Under the pieces are notes generated by a model that saw only the letters and a list, made by a program, of their open reading frames with translations, was not told the origin of the DNA and made no database searches. From Candidatus Paceibacter normanii SCGC AAA255-P19 (lineage in GTDB: Bacteria > Patescibacteriota > Minisyncoccia > Minisyncoccales > Paceibacteraceae): 64,000 bases of DNA. The stretch lies in assembly GCA_000398025.1 (NCBI GenBank), contig ASKX01000003.1, positions 6,868 through 70,867 on the forward strand. The letters run 5' to 3'. The number at the start of each line of letters is the position of its first letter. The stretch's first letter is position 1. A program made the position numbers and the translations under genes. This document shows, piece by piece, positions 41,705-49,449 of the stretch.

Positions 41705-42412
41705 TTATATTTTACACACCCCTTTAATTTTTTTTAACCTTTTAAATCCTAAAGAAACAAAAATAGCTAAGCCGATTAAGATAATTGCCGGAATAAGCGC
41801 TTTTAAAAAACCCTCCATTTCCATTATAGAAAAATTGTAGAGGCCGTGCAAGAAAATACTTATCCCCAGACCCAAGCTGAGCAGTCGTAATCTTTTTTTT
41901 GTTTCAAAAAAAGATAAAGCCAGAAAATAACCTACTGTTGCTGAACACAAAACATGTAAAAAAGTCGCCCCTAAAAACCGGAAAGCGCTGATTGAGAGAA
42001 CTCGACCAGCTAAAAAAGTTGGGCCCAAAGGAAGTAAAATTAGAATATTTTCCAAAGCAGCAAAACCCAGGGCAGCAATTATCATATAGAGCATGGCGTC
42101 TAATGGTTCATCAAACTCCGGACTCTTCAAGACTTTTTCTCTGACCACCAGATATTTCAAAAATTCCTCAACTAAAGCTACCCCAACAAAGGTGTTCAAG
42201 ATAACAATCAAGGCAGGAGCAAGAGTTAGTTTCTCAATTTCTTGGAAAATTCCTACCTCTATAAAAACCGTTGGAATGGCTATTAATAAACCGCAAAAGA
42301 ATATTTTTAAAATCATTTGATTCGATTCTGGATGAGCATCCTTTCTTAAGTAAAACAAAAGCCAGATTATACTGGGAGCCAAACCAAAAAATATATAGAG
42401 AGGATACGTCAT
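41705..42412 (-). CDS. PrsW-family intramembrane metalloprotease
   Basis: A 235-residue polytopic protein with about seven membrane segments. The family signature EEFLKYLVV (E-E-x-x-K, about residues 81-89) and later His residues in membrane segments (ATFLHVLCSA, ISIFLHGLYNF) fit the PrsW/RseP-like CPBP-related metal site. PrsW in Bacillus cleaves an anti-sigma factor; the substrate here is unknown. It starts 4 bases beyond hsp20 on the same strand, so the two may form a stress-linked operon. Confidence 0.8.
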   Translation of the reverse strand: MTYPLYIFFGLAPSIIWLLFYLRKDAHPESNQMILKIFFCGLLIAIPTVFIEVGIFQEIEKLTLAPALIVILNTFVGVALVEEFLKYLVVREKVLKSPEFDEPLDAMLYMIIAALGFAALENILILLPLGPTFLAGRVLSISAFRFLGATFLHVLCSATVGYFLALSFFETKKRLRLLSLGLGISIFLHGLYNFSIMEMEGFLKALIPAIILIGLAIFVSLGFKRLKKIKGVCKI

Positions 42413-42437
42413 TAACCAAGTTTTTATTTATGAGTTC

Positions 42438-42455
42438 GATGAGATAAATCTCATC
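42438..42455. repeat. Short palindrome at the valS stop
   Basis: GATGAGAT and ATCTCATC around loop AA, followed by CGAC as in the bipartite elements. It overlaps the valS stop codon and lacks a clear first palindrome. Confidence 0.6.
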
Positions 42456-44529
42456 GACTACCGGGCCACTCTTCTATTATTAAATATCTTTTATCTTTTA
42501 TTGGAAGTTTTTGGTATATCTCTTCAGTGATGAAGGGGATAAACGGGTGTAGAAGTTTTAGAGAGGTTAGTAATACATATAATAATACTTTTTGACTTTC
42601 AACTTTTGAACTTTGAACTTTGAACTTTTCTATGTAGATATCACAAAAATCATGCCAGAAAAAACTATAAAGCTGCCTAGCTGCCGCCCCAAACCTAAAA
42701 CTCCCCAAATCCTTATTCACCGACTTAATTATTTTGTCTAACGCCTTCAGTATTTTTTTATCCGCCAAAGTTAAATTTTTAGATTTGGAAATTGCCTGCC
42801 CCGTAGGAAGCCGAAGGCTTTCCTTCGGGGGAAATTGCATTAGCACAAACCGGCTGGCATTCCATACTTTATTACAGAACTTCCTTCCCATCACAATGTT
42901 ATCTTCCACAAATCGGATATCTTGCCCTCCCATTATTTGCCAGGCGATACCAAAACGAGTGGCATCAGCTCCATATTTTTCACAAAGCACTAAAGGATCT
43001 ATACCGGTTCCCAAAGATTTAGACATTCTTTTTCCTTCTCGGGTTAAAACTGTGGCGTGAATATAGACATCTTGAAAAGGAGCTTTTTTCATAAATTCTA
43101 TTCCTGAAAATATCATTCTAGCCACCCATAAGTTTATAATTCCCCGGTCAGTAGAAAGCACATTGGTCGGATAAAACGTTTTTAAATCTTTAGTTTTTTT
43201 AGGCCAGCCCAAAGTGGCAAAGGGCCAGAGAGCAGAAGAAAACCAAGTATCCAAAACATCATCTGCCCCTTTTATTGGGATTTTATGGCCCCACCAGATT
43301 TGCCGGGAAATACACCAATCTCTAACGTTCTTTAACCAATTAAAATAAACTTTCTCCCAACGTTTAGGATGAAACTTCACCTTTCCTGATTTTACTGCTT
43401 CAATCGCCGTTTTAGCTAATTGGTCCATTTTTAAGAACCGCTGTTCAGAAGGAATTAACTCCAAAGTGGTGCCACAACGATAACATTTGGGCACTTGATG
43501 CGAATAGTCTTTGACTTTTTCTAAAAGTCCAAGTTTTTTTAAATCTTCAACTACTTTTTGCCGAGCTTCCAGCGCTTTCATTCCCTGATAAGGAAGAGGG
43601 GCAGCTTTGGTAATTTTCCCTTGCTCGTCGATCACCTGAACCTGCGGCAAATTATGCCTTTGAGAGATTTCATAATCTGTTAAATCGTGAGCCGGAGTGA
43701 TTTTTACTGCTCCCGTTCCAAATTCTGGATCAACTAATCTATCAGCAATAATAGGAATAACTCTATTAGCTAGAGGCAAAGTTACCTTTTCCCCAACCAA
43801 TTTTTTATATCTTTTATCTTTAGGATTAACTGCTACAGCCGTATCTCCCAACATTGTTTCTGGCCTAGTCGTTGCGACGATAATAAAATTATCGTCGTCT
43901 TTTTTTATGGGATATTTTAGATACCAAAGTTTCCCTTTTTCTTCTTTATATTCTATCTCAAGGTCAGATAGTGATGTTTGGCATCTTGGGCACCAATTAA
44001 CCACCCTTTTTCCTTTATATATCCAGCCTTTTTTCTGATAATGCTGGAAGCAGGTTTGGACTGCTCTAACATATTCTTTATCCATAGTGAACCTGGTTCG
44101 CGACCAGTCACAAGAGCAACCCAACTTTTTGAATTGTTCTAAGATAATGTTGCCGTATTTCTCTTTCCATTGCCAAACTCTTTCAATAAATTGATCTTGG
44201 CCCAAATCAAACCTATTCTTCCCCTCCTTTTTTAATTCCCTTTCCACTACGTTTTGAGTGGCGATACCAGCATGGTCAGTGCCTGGCAACCATAAAGCCT
44301 TATATCCTTGAGTTCTCTTCCAGCGAATTAAAATATCTTGGCAGACAACATTTAAAGCGTGGCCCATGTGCAGGGAGCCAGTAATATTGGGCGGAGGAAT
44401 CAAAATTGTGTAGGGCTTTTTCCTTTTGCCAGGTAGTTTATCTGGATTAAAAAAACTACCCTTTTCCCAAAGATTATAAATTTTCCCCTCAACCTTTTTG
44501 GGCTCATAGATTTTTGGCAGTTTCGCCAT
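42451..44529 (-). CDS. valS: Valyl-tRNA synthetase, compact form
   Basis: A class Ia synthetase charging tRNA-Val. HIGH-type motif PPNITGSLHMGHAL, KMSKS motif GKRMSKSLGTG, editing domain with TTRPETMLGDTAVAVNP and GTGAVKITPAHD. It has only 692 residues against about 880-950 in most bacteria: the segment between WWGHKIP and DVLDTWFSS is reduced to about five residues, and the C-terminal coiled-coil arm is missing. Near the C-terminus a 7-bp tandem tract (42591-42630) encodes EKFKVQSSKVESQKV. Confidence 0.94.
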   Translation of the reverse strand: MAKLPKIYEPKKVEGKIYNLWEKGSFFNPDKLPGKRKKPYTILIPPPNITGSLHMGHALNVVCQDILIRWKRTQGYKALWLPGTDHAGIATQNVVERELKKEGKNRFDLGQDQFIERVWQWKEKYGNIILEQFKKLGCSCDWSRTRFTMDKEYVRAVQTCFQHYQKKGWIYKGKRVVNWCPRCQTSLSDLEIEYKEEKGKLWYLKYPIKKDDDNFIIVATTRPETMLGDTAVAVNPKDKRYKKLVGEKVTLPLANRVIPIIADRLVDPEFGTGAVKITPAHDLTDYEISQRHNLPQVQVIDEQGKITKAAPLPYQGMKALEARQKVVEDLKKLGLLEKVKDYSHQVPKCYRCGTTLELIPSEQRFLKMDQLAKTAIEAVKSGKVKFHPKRWEKVYFNWLKNVRDWCISRQIWWGHKIPIKGADDVLDTWFSSALWPFATLGWPKKTKDLKTFYPTNVLSTDRGIINLWVARMIFSGIEFMKKAPFQDVYIHATVLTREGKRMSKSLGTGIDPLVLCEKYGADATRFGIAWQIMGGQDIRFVEDNIVMGRKFCNKVWNASRFVLMQFPPKESLRLPTGQAISKSKNLTLADKKILKALDKIIKSVNKDLGSFRFGAAARQLYSFFWHDFCDIYIEKFKVQSSKVESQKVLLYVLLTSLKLLHPFIPFITEEIYQKLPIKDKRYLIIEEWPGSR
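42591..42630. repeat. Heptanucleotide tandem tract inside valS
   Basis: TTTGAAC-type units of seven bases repeat about five times. The reading frame passes through them, encoding part of the anticodon-binding domain surface. Confidence 0.8.
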
Positions 44530-44602
44530 ATATTAAATAATTTTATCCTTTTTCTTGATGGTTCGTCTATACTCACCATCAATCCTGAGTATAACCGAAG
44601 GA

Positions 44603-44630
44603 TTGATTTTTTTCAATTTTTTGTTAGAAT
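44603..44630 (+). promoter_or_regulatory. Promoter of the tRNA-Glu/glycosyltransferase unit
   Basis: TTGATT (44603-44608) and TAGAAT (44625-44630), 16-base spacer, 11 bases before tRNA-Glu. No second promoter is seen for the glycosyltransferase, whose ATG abuts the tRNA. Confidence 0.6.
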
Positions 44631-44641
44631 AATCTTGATTT

Positions 44642-44713
44642 GGCCCCATCGTCTATCGGCCAGGACATTAGGTTTTCATCCTAAAAAGCGGGGTTCGACT
44701 CCCCGTGGGGCCG
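44642..44713 (+). tRNA. tRNA-Glu(TTC)
   Basis: Acceptor GGCCCCA/TGGGGCC, anticodon stem TTAGG/CCTAA with loop TTTTCAT, T-arm CGGGG/CCCCG. The discriminator is G and the sequence continues C-ATG, the start of the next gene. Confidence 0.96.
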
Positions 44714-44714
44714 C

Positions 44715-46256
44715 ATGTCAAAAGATTACATTAATCTCAGCCGGGCCCAGGACCTTAAAAATCCCAAAGAGAGAATTATTTACCGCTTTTTTGAAGCTCT
44801 TCCCGTCACTCTTTCTTTAGGAACCCTGGGCTTTGTTTTTCTTCTCTCTTGGCTAGCACCAGCAGTGATAGCCATTTTTATTATTGCCTTTGATCTTTAT
44901 TGGTTGTTAAGAATTAGTTATTTAGCTTGCCATCAAATAGTTAGCTACAAGCAAATGGAAAAAAACCTTATCACCGATTGGACAGCTAAACTCAACCAAC
45001 TGCCAGCCAGAAAATGGCAAGACATCTATCATCTGATAATCCTCCCTATGTACAAAGAAGGCATTGAGATAGTTAAACCTACCGCCCAGTCTTTAGTCGA
45101 AGCTGATTATCCTAAAGATAAAATGATAGTGGTTTTAGCCACCGAAGAAAGAGCCGGTGAGGTGGCTCAAAAAGTAGCTAAAGAAATTAAAAAAGAGTTT
45201 GCCTCAAAATTTCCCCACTTTTTAGTAACCACTCATCCCCAAGACATTATTGGAGAGGTGGCCGGCAAAGGTTCTAACGAAGCTTGGGCAGTGAAAAAAA
45301 CCAAAGAGGAGATTATTGACAAGCTAACTATACCCTACGAGAATATTATTGTTTCCGGATTTGATATTGATACCCGGCCCGAACCCCAATATTTTAGCTG
45401 TTTAACCTGGCATTATTTAACCGCTGAAAATCCTTTAAGGTCCAGTTATCAGCCTGTCCCTGTTTACAATAACAATATTTGGGATGCCCCGGCTTTTTCT
45501 CGAGTCATCTCCAGCTCGGGTACTTTCTGGCAAATGATGCAGCAAGAAAGACAAGAACAACTGGTAACCTATTCAGCTCACTCCATGCCTTATAAAATTT
45601 TTGAAGAATTGGATTATCCTCGAAACATTGTGGCTGATGATTCCCATATCTTCTGGAAGGCCTACTTCCGCTACGACGGAGATTATCGGGTCGTTCCTCT
45701 ACATTATCCGGTTTCCATGGATGCGGTTATGGCTAAAAATTTATTTAGAACTGCTCTTAATCAATACCGCCAACAAAGGCGCTGGGCTTGGGGCTGCGTA
45801 GAAATACCTTATCTTCTTTATGGTTTTTTAAAAAATAAAAAAATCCCCCTTTGGAACAAGATTCGCCACTCTTTAATTGTTATCGAGGGTTTTTGGTCTT
45901 GGGCGACGGCGGCTTTACTGATTTTCTTTTTGGGCTGGTTACCTCTAATGCTGGGAGGAGAAAGTTTCAACATCACTTTACTCTCTTATAATTTGCCCAA
46001 AATTACCAGTTATATTATGACCGTAGCCATGATTGGCATGGTAATTTCGGCCATTGTCAGTATGTTGCTTTTGCCTCCTCGGCCTCCAGATTACTCTCGC
46101 TGGAAAAATTTATCTATGGTTTTACAGTGGCTCTTGCTGCCTGTTACCTTAATTATTTTTGGCACTTTTCCGGCCTTGGACGCTCAAATCAGGTTGTTAG
46201 CGGGAAAACATTTAGGTTTCTGGGTTACAGAAAAAGTCCGCAAAAAATCATTCTAG
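44715..46256 (+). CDS. Processive membrane glycosyltransferase, family 2
   Basis: A 513-residue protein with two N-terminal membrane segments (about 36-75), a cytoplasmic GT-A domain and about four C-terminal membrane segments (about 395-500). The metal and donor motif is SGFDIDTRPE. A second Asp region is VADDSHIFWKAYFRY, and QYRQQRRWAWG is the Q-x-x-R-W signature of processive family 2 enzymes such as cellulose, hyaluronan or poly-GlcNAc synthases. The product is not predictable. Its ATG lies one base after tRNA-Glu. It overlaps convergent recG by nine bases. Confidence 0.8.
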   Translation: MSKDYINLSRAQDLKNPKERIIYRFFEALPVTLSLGTLGFVFLLSWLAPAVIAIFIIAFDLYWLLRISYLACHQIVSYKQMEKNLITDWTAKLNQLPARKWQDIYHLIILPMYKEGIEIVKPTAQSLVEADYPKDKMIVVLATEERAGEVAQKVAKEIKKEFASKFPHFLVTTHPQDIIGEVAGKGSNEAWAVKKTKEEIIDKLTIPYENIIVSGFDIDTRPEPQYFSCLTWHYLTAENPLRSSYQPVPVYNNNIWDAPAFSRVISSSGTFWQMMQQERQEQLVTYSAHSMPYKIFEELDYPRNIVADDSHIFWKAYFRYDGDYRVVPLHYPVSMDAVMAKNLFRTALNQYRQQRRWAWGCVEIPYLLYGFLKNKKIPLWNKIRHSLIVIEGFWSWATAALLIFFLGWLPLMLGGESFNITLLSYNLPKITSYIMTVAMIGMVISAIVSMLLLPPRPPDYSRWKNLSMVLQWLLLPVTLIIFGTFPALDAQIRLLAGKHLGFWVTEKVRKKSF

Positions 46257-48335
46257 ATGTGTTCTCGTTTGAAGCTCTTCTAACTCCCTCTTTAGCGAGG
46301 GATATTTTTTTAATTCTGGATCCTCTTTCAGAATTTCTTTCGCCGCCGCTCGTGTTTTTTCAACTAGTTCAATATCTCTTAGGGAAGCCATAACAAAATC
46401 AGGGATTCCCCACTGTCTTTGGCCGGTTAAATCCCCTGGCCCTCTCAATTTTAAATCTTTTTCTGCTAATTCAAATCCGTCTTGAGACGACACCATTGCT
46501 TTCAGTCGAGGATTGCTTTGAAATTCACTGAAAAGAAAGCAGAATGACTGATGCTTTCCTCTTCCTACCCTTCCTCTAAATTGGTGCAGTTGAGCCAATC
46601 CAAATTTTTCTGCTCCCTCTATCATCATTAGTGTGGCATTAGGAAAATCGATACCTACTTCTATTACCGAAGTGGAAACTAAAACGCCTATTTTTTTATT
46701 TCTAAAACTTTTTAAGACATCTTCTTTTTCGTCAACTTTCATTTTTCCGTGAAGCATTCCGACGTTTAGGTCGGGAAAAATCTCTTTTGACAATTTTTCA
46801 TATTCCTTTTTAACCGCTTTTACTTCTGCCCAACTCTCTTTTTCGGTGTCGGCCTCAATCCTGGGACAAATCACAAAGACCTGTCTTCCCGATTTGACCT
46901 CCTGTCTTATAAAATCATAGGACTCTCTTCTTTTTTCCGGCGGAACAATTCTGGTAATTATTTTTTTTCTACCTTTGGGGACTTCTTTGATTAAAGATAA
47001 ATCTAGGTCGCCGTAAATGGTTAAGGCGAGCGTCCGGGGGATAGGGGTAGCTGACATTGAAAGAAGGTGGGGCAGAAAACTCTGTTTCCGGCAAAGTTTT
47101 GCCCTTTGTTCTATTCCGAAGCGGTGCTGTTCGTCAATTATTGCCAGCCCTAAGTTTTTAAATTCCACTTTTTCTCGGACTAAAGCATGAGTGCCTATTA
47201 AAATATCAATTTTCCCGCTCTTTGTTTTTTCTAAAAGATCGATTCTCTTAATTTTTTTTCCATTGAATAAATTTTCTTTCCCGGTAATTAAACCGATATT
47301 TAATTTAAAACCTTTCAGTAAGTCCTTTACTGTTTTTGAGTGCTGTTTGGTTAAAATCTCGGTTGGAGCCATAAAGGCAACTTGAAACCCGGCCCTAACC
47401 GTGTTTAAAGCCGCCATTACTGCCACCACCGTTTTGCCAGAGCCAACGTCTCCGTCCAAAAGGCGGTTCATTGGTTTTGGCTTCTCCAAATCTTTTAAAA
47501 TTTGCCAGGCCGATTTTTTTTGATCGACAGTCAGTTTAAAAGGAAGCTTGGCAGTAAACTTTTTAATTAATTCAAGGTCTATGGGGATAGCTGTTGCTTT
47601 TTCTCTGGCTAATTTTAGTTTCTCTCTTAAGATTATAAGCGCTAATTCAAAAAGTTCTTCAAAGACAAATCTTTTTTTCGCCAAATCAGCTTTCTCTAAA
47701 ACGTCGGGAAAGTGTATCTGCCAAACGGCCTCTTTTACTGGCATAAGATTATACTTTATTTTTATTTCTTCCGGCAGAAATTCGGGGATTTCATTTTTTA
47801 ATTTGACTAAAAGCGGTTTTATTATAAATCTCAACCACCTTGAAGACATTCCTTCGGTTTCGGGATAAACCGGGATTATTCTTCCTGTGTGAACAGAATC
47901 ATATTTGGCTCCGTTTCCAATAAACCGAGGAGGAATTTTTTCATAAGCCGGGCTCGATAAATATTTTTTTCCGTTTTTTGAAGTTGTCTTTCCGGCCAGA
48001 AAAACAAAATCACCTTTTTTAAAGGTGTTTATTAAATAGGGCTGGTTAAACCAAGTGACTCTTGTGACTCCCGACTCATCGGCAACCCGCGCCTCGGTTA
48101 TGGTCATTCTTCTTTTAAAAATCCTGATATTCTTAATATCCGCAATTTCTCCCTGGACGCAGGCAGTTTTCCCGACTTCCAAAACAGAAATAGGAGTTAT
48201 ATCTGAGAAATCTTCGTAGCGAAAAGGAAAATGAAAAAACAGTTCGCCGACTGTCTTAATTCCAAGCCGTTTTAACCTTGCTTGGTATTGGGGACCAACC
48301 CGAGGAATTTCTTCAACTGGCGTAGTTAAATCCAT
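46248..48335 (-). CDS. recG: ATP-dependent DNA helicase RecG
   Basis: A branch-migration helicase that rescues stalled replication forks. It has an N-terminal wedge/OB domain (about 60-150), Walker A DGDVGSGKTVVAVMAAL, the DExH motif AIIDEQHRFG, motif III LLSMSATPIPRTLALT and motif VI QFRGRVGRGKHQSFC. The 695-residue length is normal. The N-terminus MDLTTPVEEIPRVGPQYQ is the expected one, and its ATG lies one base after tRNA-Arg(GCG) as A-C-ATG. Confidence 0.95.
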   Translation of the reverse strand: MDLTTPVEEIPRVGPQYQARLKRLGIKTVGELFFHFPFRYEDFSDITPISVLEVGKTACVQGEIADIKNIRIFKRRMTITEARVADESGVTRVTWFNQPYLINTFKKGDFVFLAGKTTSKNGKKYLSSPAYEKIPPRFIGNGAKYDSVHTGRIIPVYPETEGMSSRWLRFIIKPLLVKLKNEIPEFLPEEIKIKYNLMPVKEAVWQIHFPDVLEKADLAKKRFVFEELFELALIILREKLKLAREKATAIPIDLELIKKFTAKLPFKLTVDQKKSAWQILKDLEKPKPMNRLLDGDVGSGKTVVAVMAALNTVRAGFQVAFMAPTEILTKQHSKTVKDLLKGFKLNIGLITGKENLFNGKKIKRIDLLEKTKSGKIDILIGTHALVREKVEFKNLGLAIIDEQHRFGIEQRAKLCRKQSFLPHLLSMSATPIPRTLALTIYGDLDLSLIKEVPKGRKKIITRIVPPEKRRESYDFIRQEVKSGRQVFVICPRIEADTEKESWAEVKAVKKEYEKLSKEIFPDLNVGMLHGKMKVDEKEDVLKSFRNKKIGVLVSTSVIEVGIDFPNATLMMIEGAEKFGLAQLHQFRGRVGRGKHQSFCFLFSEFQSNPRLKAMVSSQDGFELAEKDLKLRGPGDLTGQRQWGIPDFVMASLRDIELVEKTRAAAKEILKEDPELKKYPSLKRELEELQTRTHLE

Positions 48336-48336
48336 G

Positions 48337-48408
48337 TGCCCTCGAAGGGAATCGAACCCCTACCTGGAACTCCGCAAGTTCCCGTTCTGTCCATTAAACT
48401 ACGAGGGC
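48337..48408 (-). tRNA. tRNA-Arg(GCG)
   Basis: Acceptor GCCCTCG/CGAGGGC, anticodon stem GGAAC/GTTCC with loop TTGCGGA, T-arm AGGGG/CCCTT. The discriminator is A. The anticodon has G34 rather than the A34 (inosine) usual for bacterial CGN-reading tRNA-Arg. It is followed by C-ATG of recG. Confidence 0.94.
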
Positions 48409-48414
48409 AAAAAG

Positions 48415-48501
48415 CGGTGGGAGAGGGATTCGAACCCCCGGTACTCTTCCGAGTACTCCGGTTTTCAAAACCGGTGCAATCGTCCACTCTGCCATCCCAC
48501 C
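48415..48501 (-). tRNA. tRNA-Ser(TGA)
   Basis: A class II tRNA. Acceptor GGTGGGA/TCCCACC, anticodon stem CCGGT/ACCGG with loop TTTGAAA, variable arm GTACTC/GAGTAC. The discriminator is G. Confidence 0.96.
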
Positions 48502-48513
48502 CCGAAGGACGGG

Positions 48514-48604
48514 CGGAGAGGGTGGGATTTGAACCCACGATACGAGTATTACCCCGCATAACGGGTTAGCAACCCGCCGCTTTCAACCGCTCAGCCACCT
48601 CTCC
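48514..48604 (-). tRNA. tRNA-Ser(GCT)
   Basis: A class II tRNA. Acceptor GGAGAGG/CCTCTCC, anticodon stem GCGGG/CCCGT with loop TTGCTAA, long variable arm. The discriminator is G. It is first of the three-tRNA plus recG unit. Confidence 0.95.
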
Positions 48605-48615
48605 AACTACTCCCT

Positions 48616-48644
48616 ATTTTAGCTTCAAAATTGACTAAAGTCAA
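48616..48644 (-). promoter_or_regulatory. Promoter of the tRNA-Ser/Ser/Arg-recG unit
   Basis: On the minus strand TTGACT (48644-48639) and TAAAAT (48621-48616) are 17 bases apart. No other promoter is seen before recG. Confidence 0.75.
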
Positions 48645-48650
48645 CTTAAT

Positions 48651-49355
48651 TTATCCGCGAGCTACTGCTAAACCAATAATTTCTTTGGAGCCGGCTTTTT
48701 TAAGGACTCGGGCGCACTCGGTCATGGTAGCGCCGCTGGTATAAACGTCGTTAATTAAAAGAATCTTTTTTCCTCTTACTGTCTCCGGGTTTTGGCAGAG
48801 AAACGCCCCTTTAATGTTCTCTTCCCTTTCCTTATCTGAAAGCTCTACCTGAGGTAGAGTATTTTTTATTTTTACCAAAACATTATTCAACAGGGGGATT
48901 CCCCAAAATTGGGCTAAATTGTCACCAATCTCTTCTGCCTGGTTAAACCCTCGCCACCTTAATCTCTTTTTTCCCAGAGGCACAGGAACTAAAAAGAAAT
49001 CAGTAAAGCTTGGCGGCTTCTCGATCAATTGAAAGTGTTCTATTATTAAAGAAGCTAAAGGTTCAGCTAGTTCCTTAATAAAGGGTTCGTATTTAAACTT
49101 TTGGATGAGTTTTCTAGTTAAAGGCTTTTGATAGTCGGCAGCAAAATATAAATCAGCCAGTTCAGCCGTGGAATATGGTCGAAGAGGATAAATCCTCTTC
49201 TCCTCCCTTCGCTGTCGCTCGGGATTTTGATGAAAACCGGAAATCTCCAAGCATCCTTGGCAATCGTCGCAAAGATAGCTACCTTCTTTTTGACAGCCAA
49301 GGCATTGTTTCGGAAAAAAGAGATCAAAAAGATAATTTTTAATTCCTTTCCCCAT
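48651..49355 (-). CDS. comF: ComF family amidophosphoribosyltransferase-like protein
   Basis: A protein related to ComF/GntX, linked to competence and DNA use. The N-terminal zinc motif is CLGCQKEGSYLCDDC. The C-terminal phosphoribosyl-pyrophosphate-binding motif is ILLINDVYTSGATMTECA. ATG 49355 (MGKGIKNYLFDLFFP) is preferred; the frame extends to 49376 but the extra MNFQFIS is only the palindrome before the start. Residues about 43-57 (NPERQRREEKRIYPL) are encoded by a dispersed palindromic element. DNA uptake through the type IV pilus next door would fit. Confidence 0.85.
   Translation of the reverse strand: MGKGIKNYLFDLFFPKQCLGCQKEGSYLCDDCQGCLEISGFHQNPERQRREEKRIYPLRPYSTAELADLYFAADYQKPLTRKLIQKFKYEPFIKELAEPLASLIIEHFQLIEKPPSFTDFFLVPVPLGKKRLRWRGFNQAEEIGDNLAQFWGIPLLNNVLVKIKNTLPQVELSDKEREENIKGAFLCQNPETVRGKKILLINDVYTSGATMTECARVLKKAGSKEIIGLAVARG
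49181..49223 (-). repeat. Palindromic element inside comF
   Basis: On the minus strand it begins CCCGAGCGACAGCGAAGGGA and ends with the palindrome GAAGAGGAT/ATCCTCTTC (loop TT). It is read in a different frame from the copies in hsp20 and the MBL-fold gene. Confidence 0.85.
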
Positions 49356-49358
49356 CGA

Positions 49359-49410
49359 AATAAATTGAAAATTCATTGAAGATTGAAATGAATTGAAAAT
49401 TCATTGAATA
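49359..49410. repeat. Start-proximal palindrome of comF and following repeat tract
   Basis: AATAAATT/AATTCATT around GAA (49359-49377) lies three bases before the comF ATG on the minus strand. It is followed by further AATTGAAAATTCATT-type copies up to the pilM promoter. Confidence 0.7.
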
Positions 49411-49431
49411 TAGTATTTTTAATTGTATAAT
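49404..49431 (+). promoter_or_regulatory. Promoter of pilus locus 2
   Basis: TTGAAT (49404-49409) and TATAAT (49426-49431), 16-base spacer. It predicts a leader of about 12 bases before ATG 49450. Confidence 0.6.
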
Positions 49432-49449
49432 GATACAATAAAAGGAGCT

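Noticed and set aside
48334..48569. Open frames with RESNPYLELR and EGFEPPVLF
   Set aside because: These are antisense translations of tRNA-Arg, tRNA-Ser(TGA) and tRNA-Ser(GCT).
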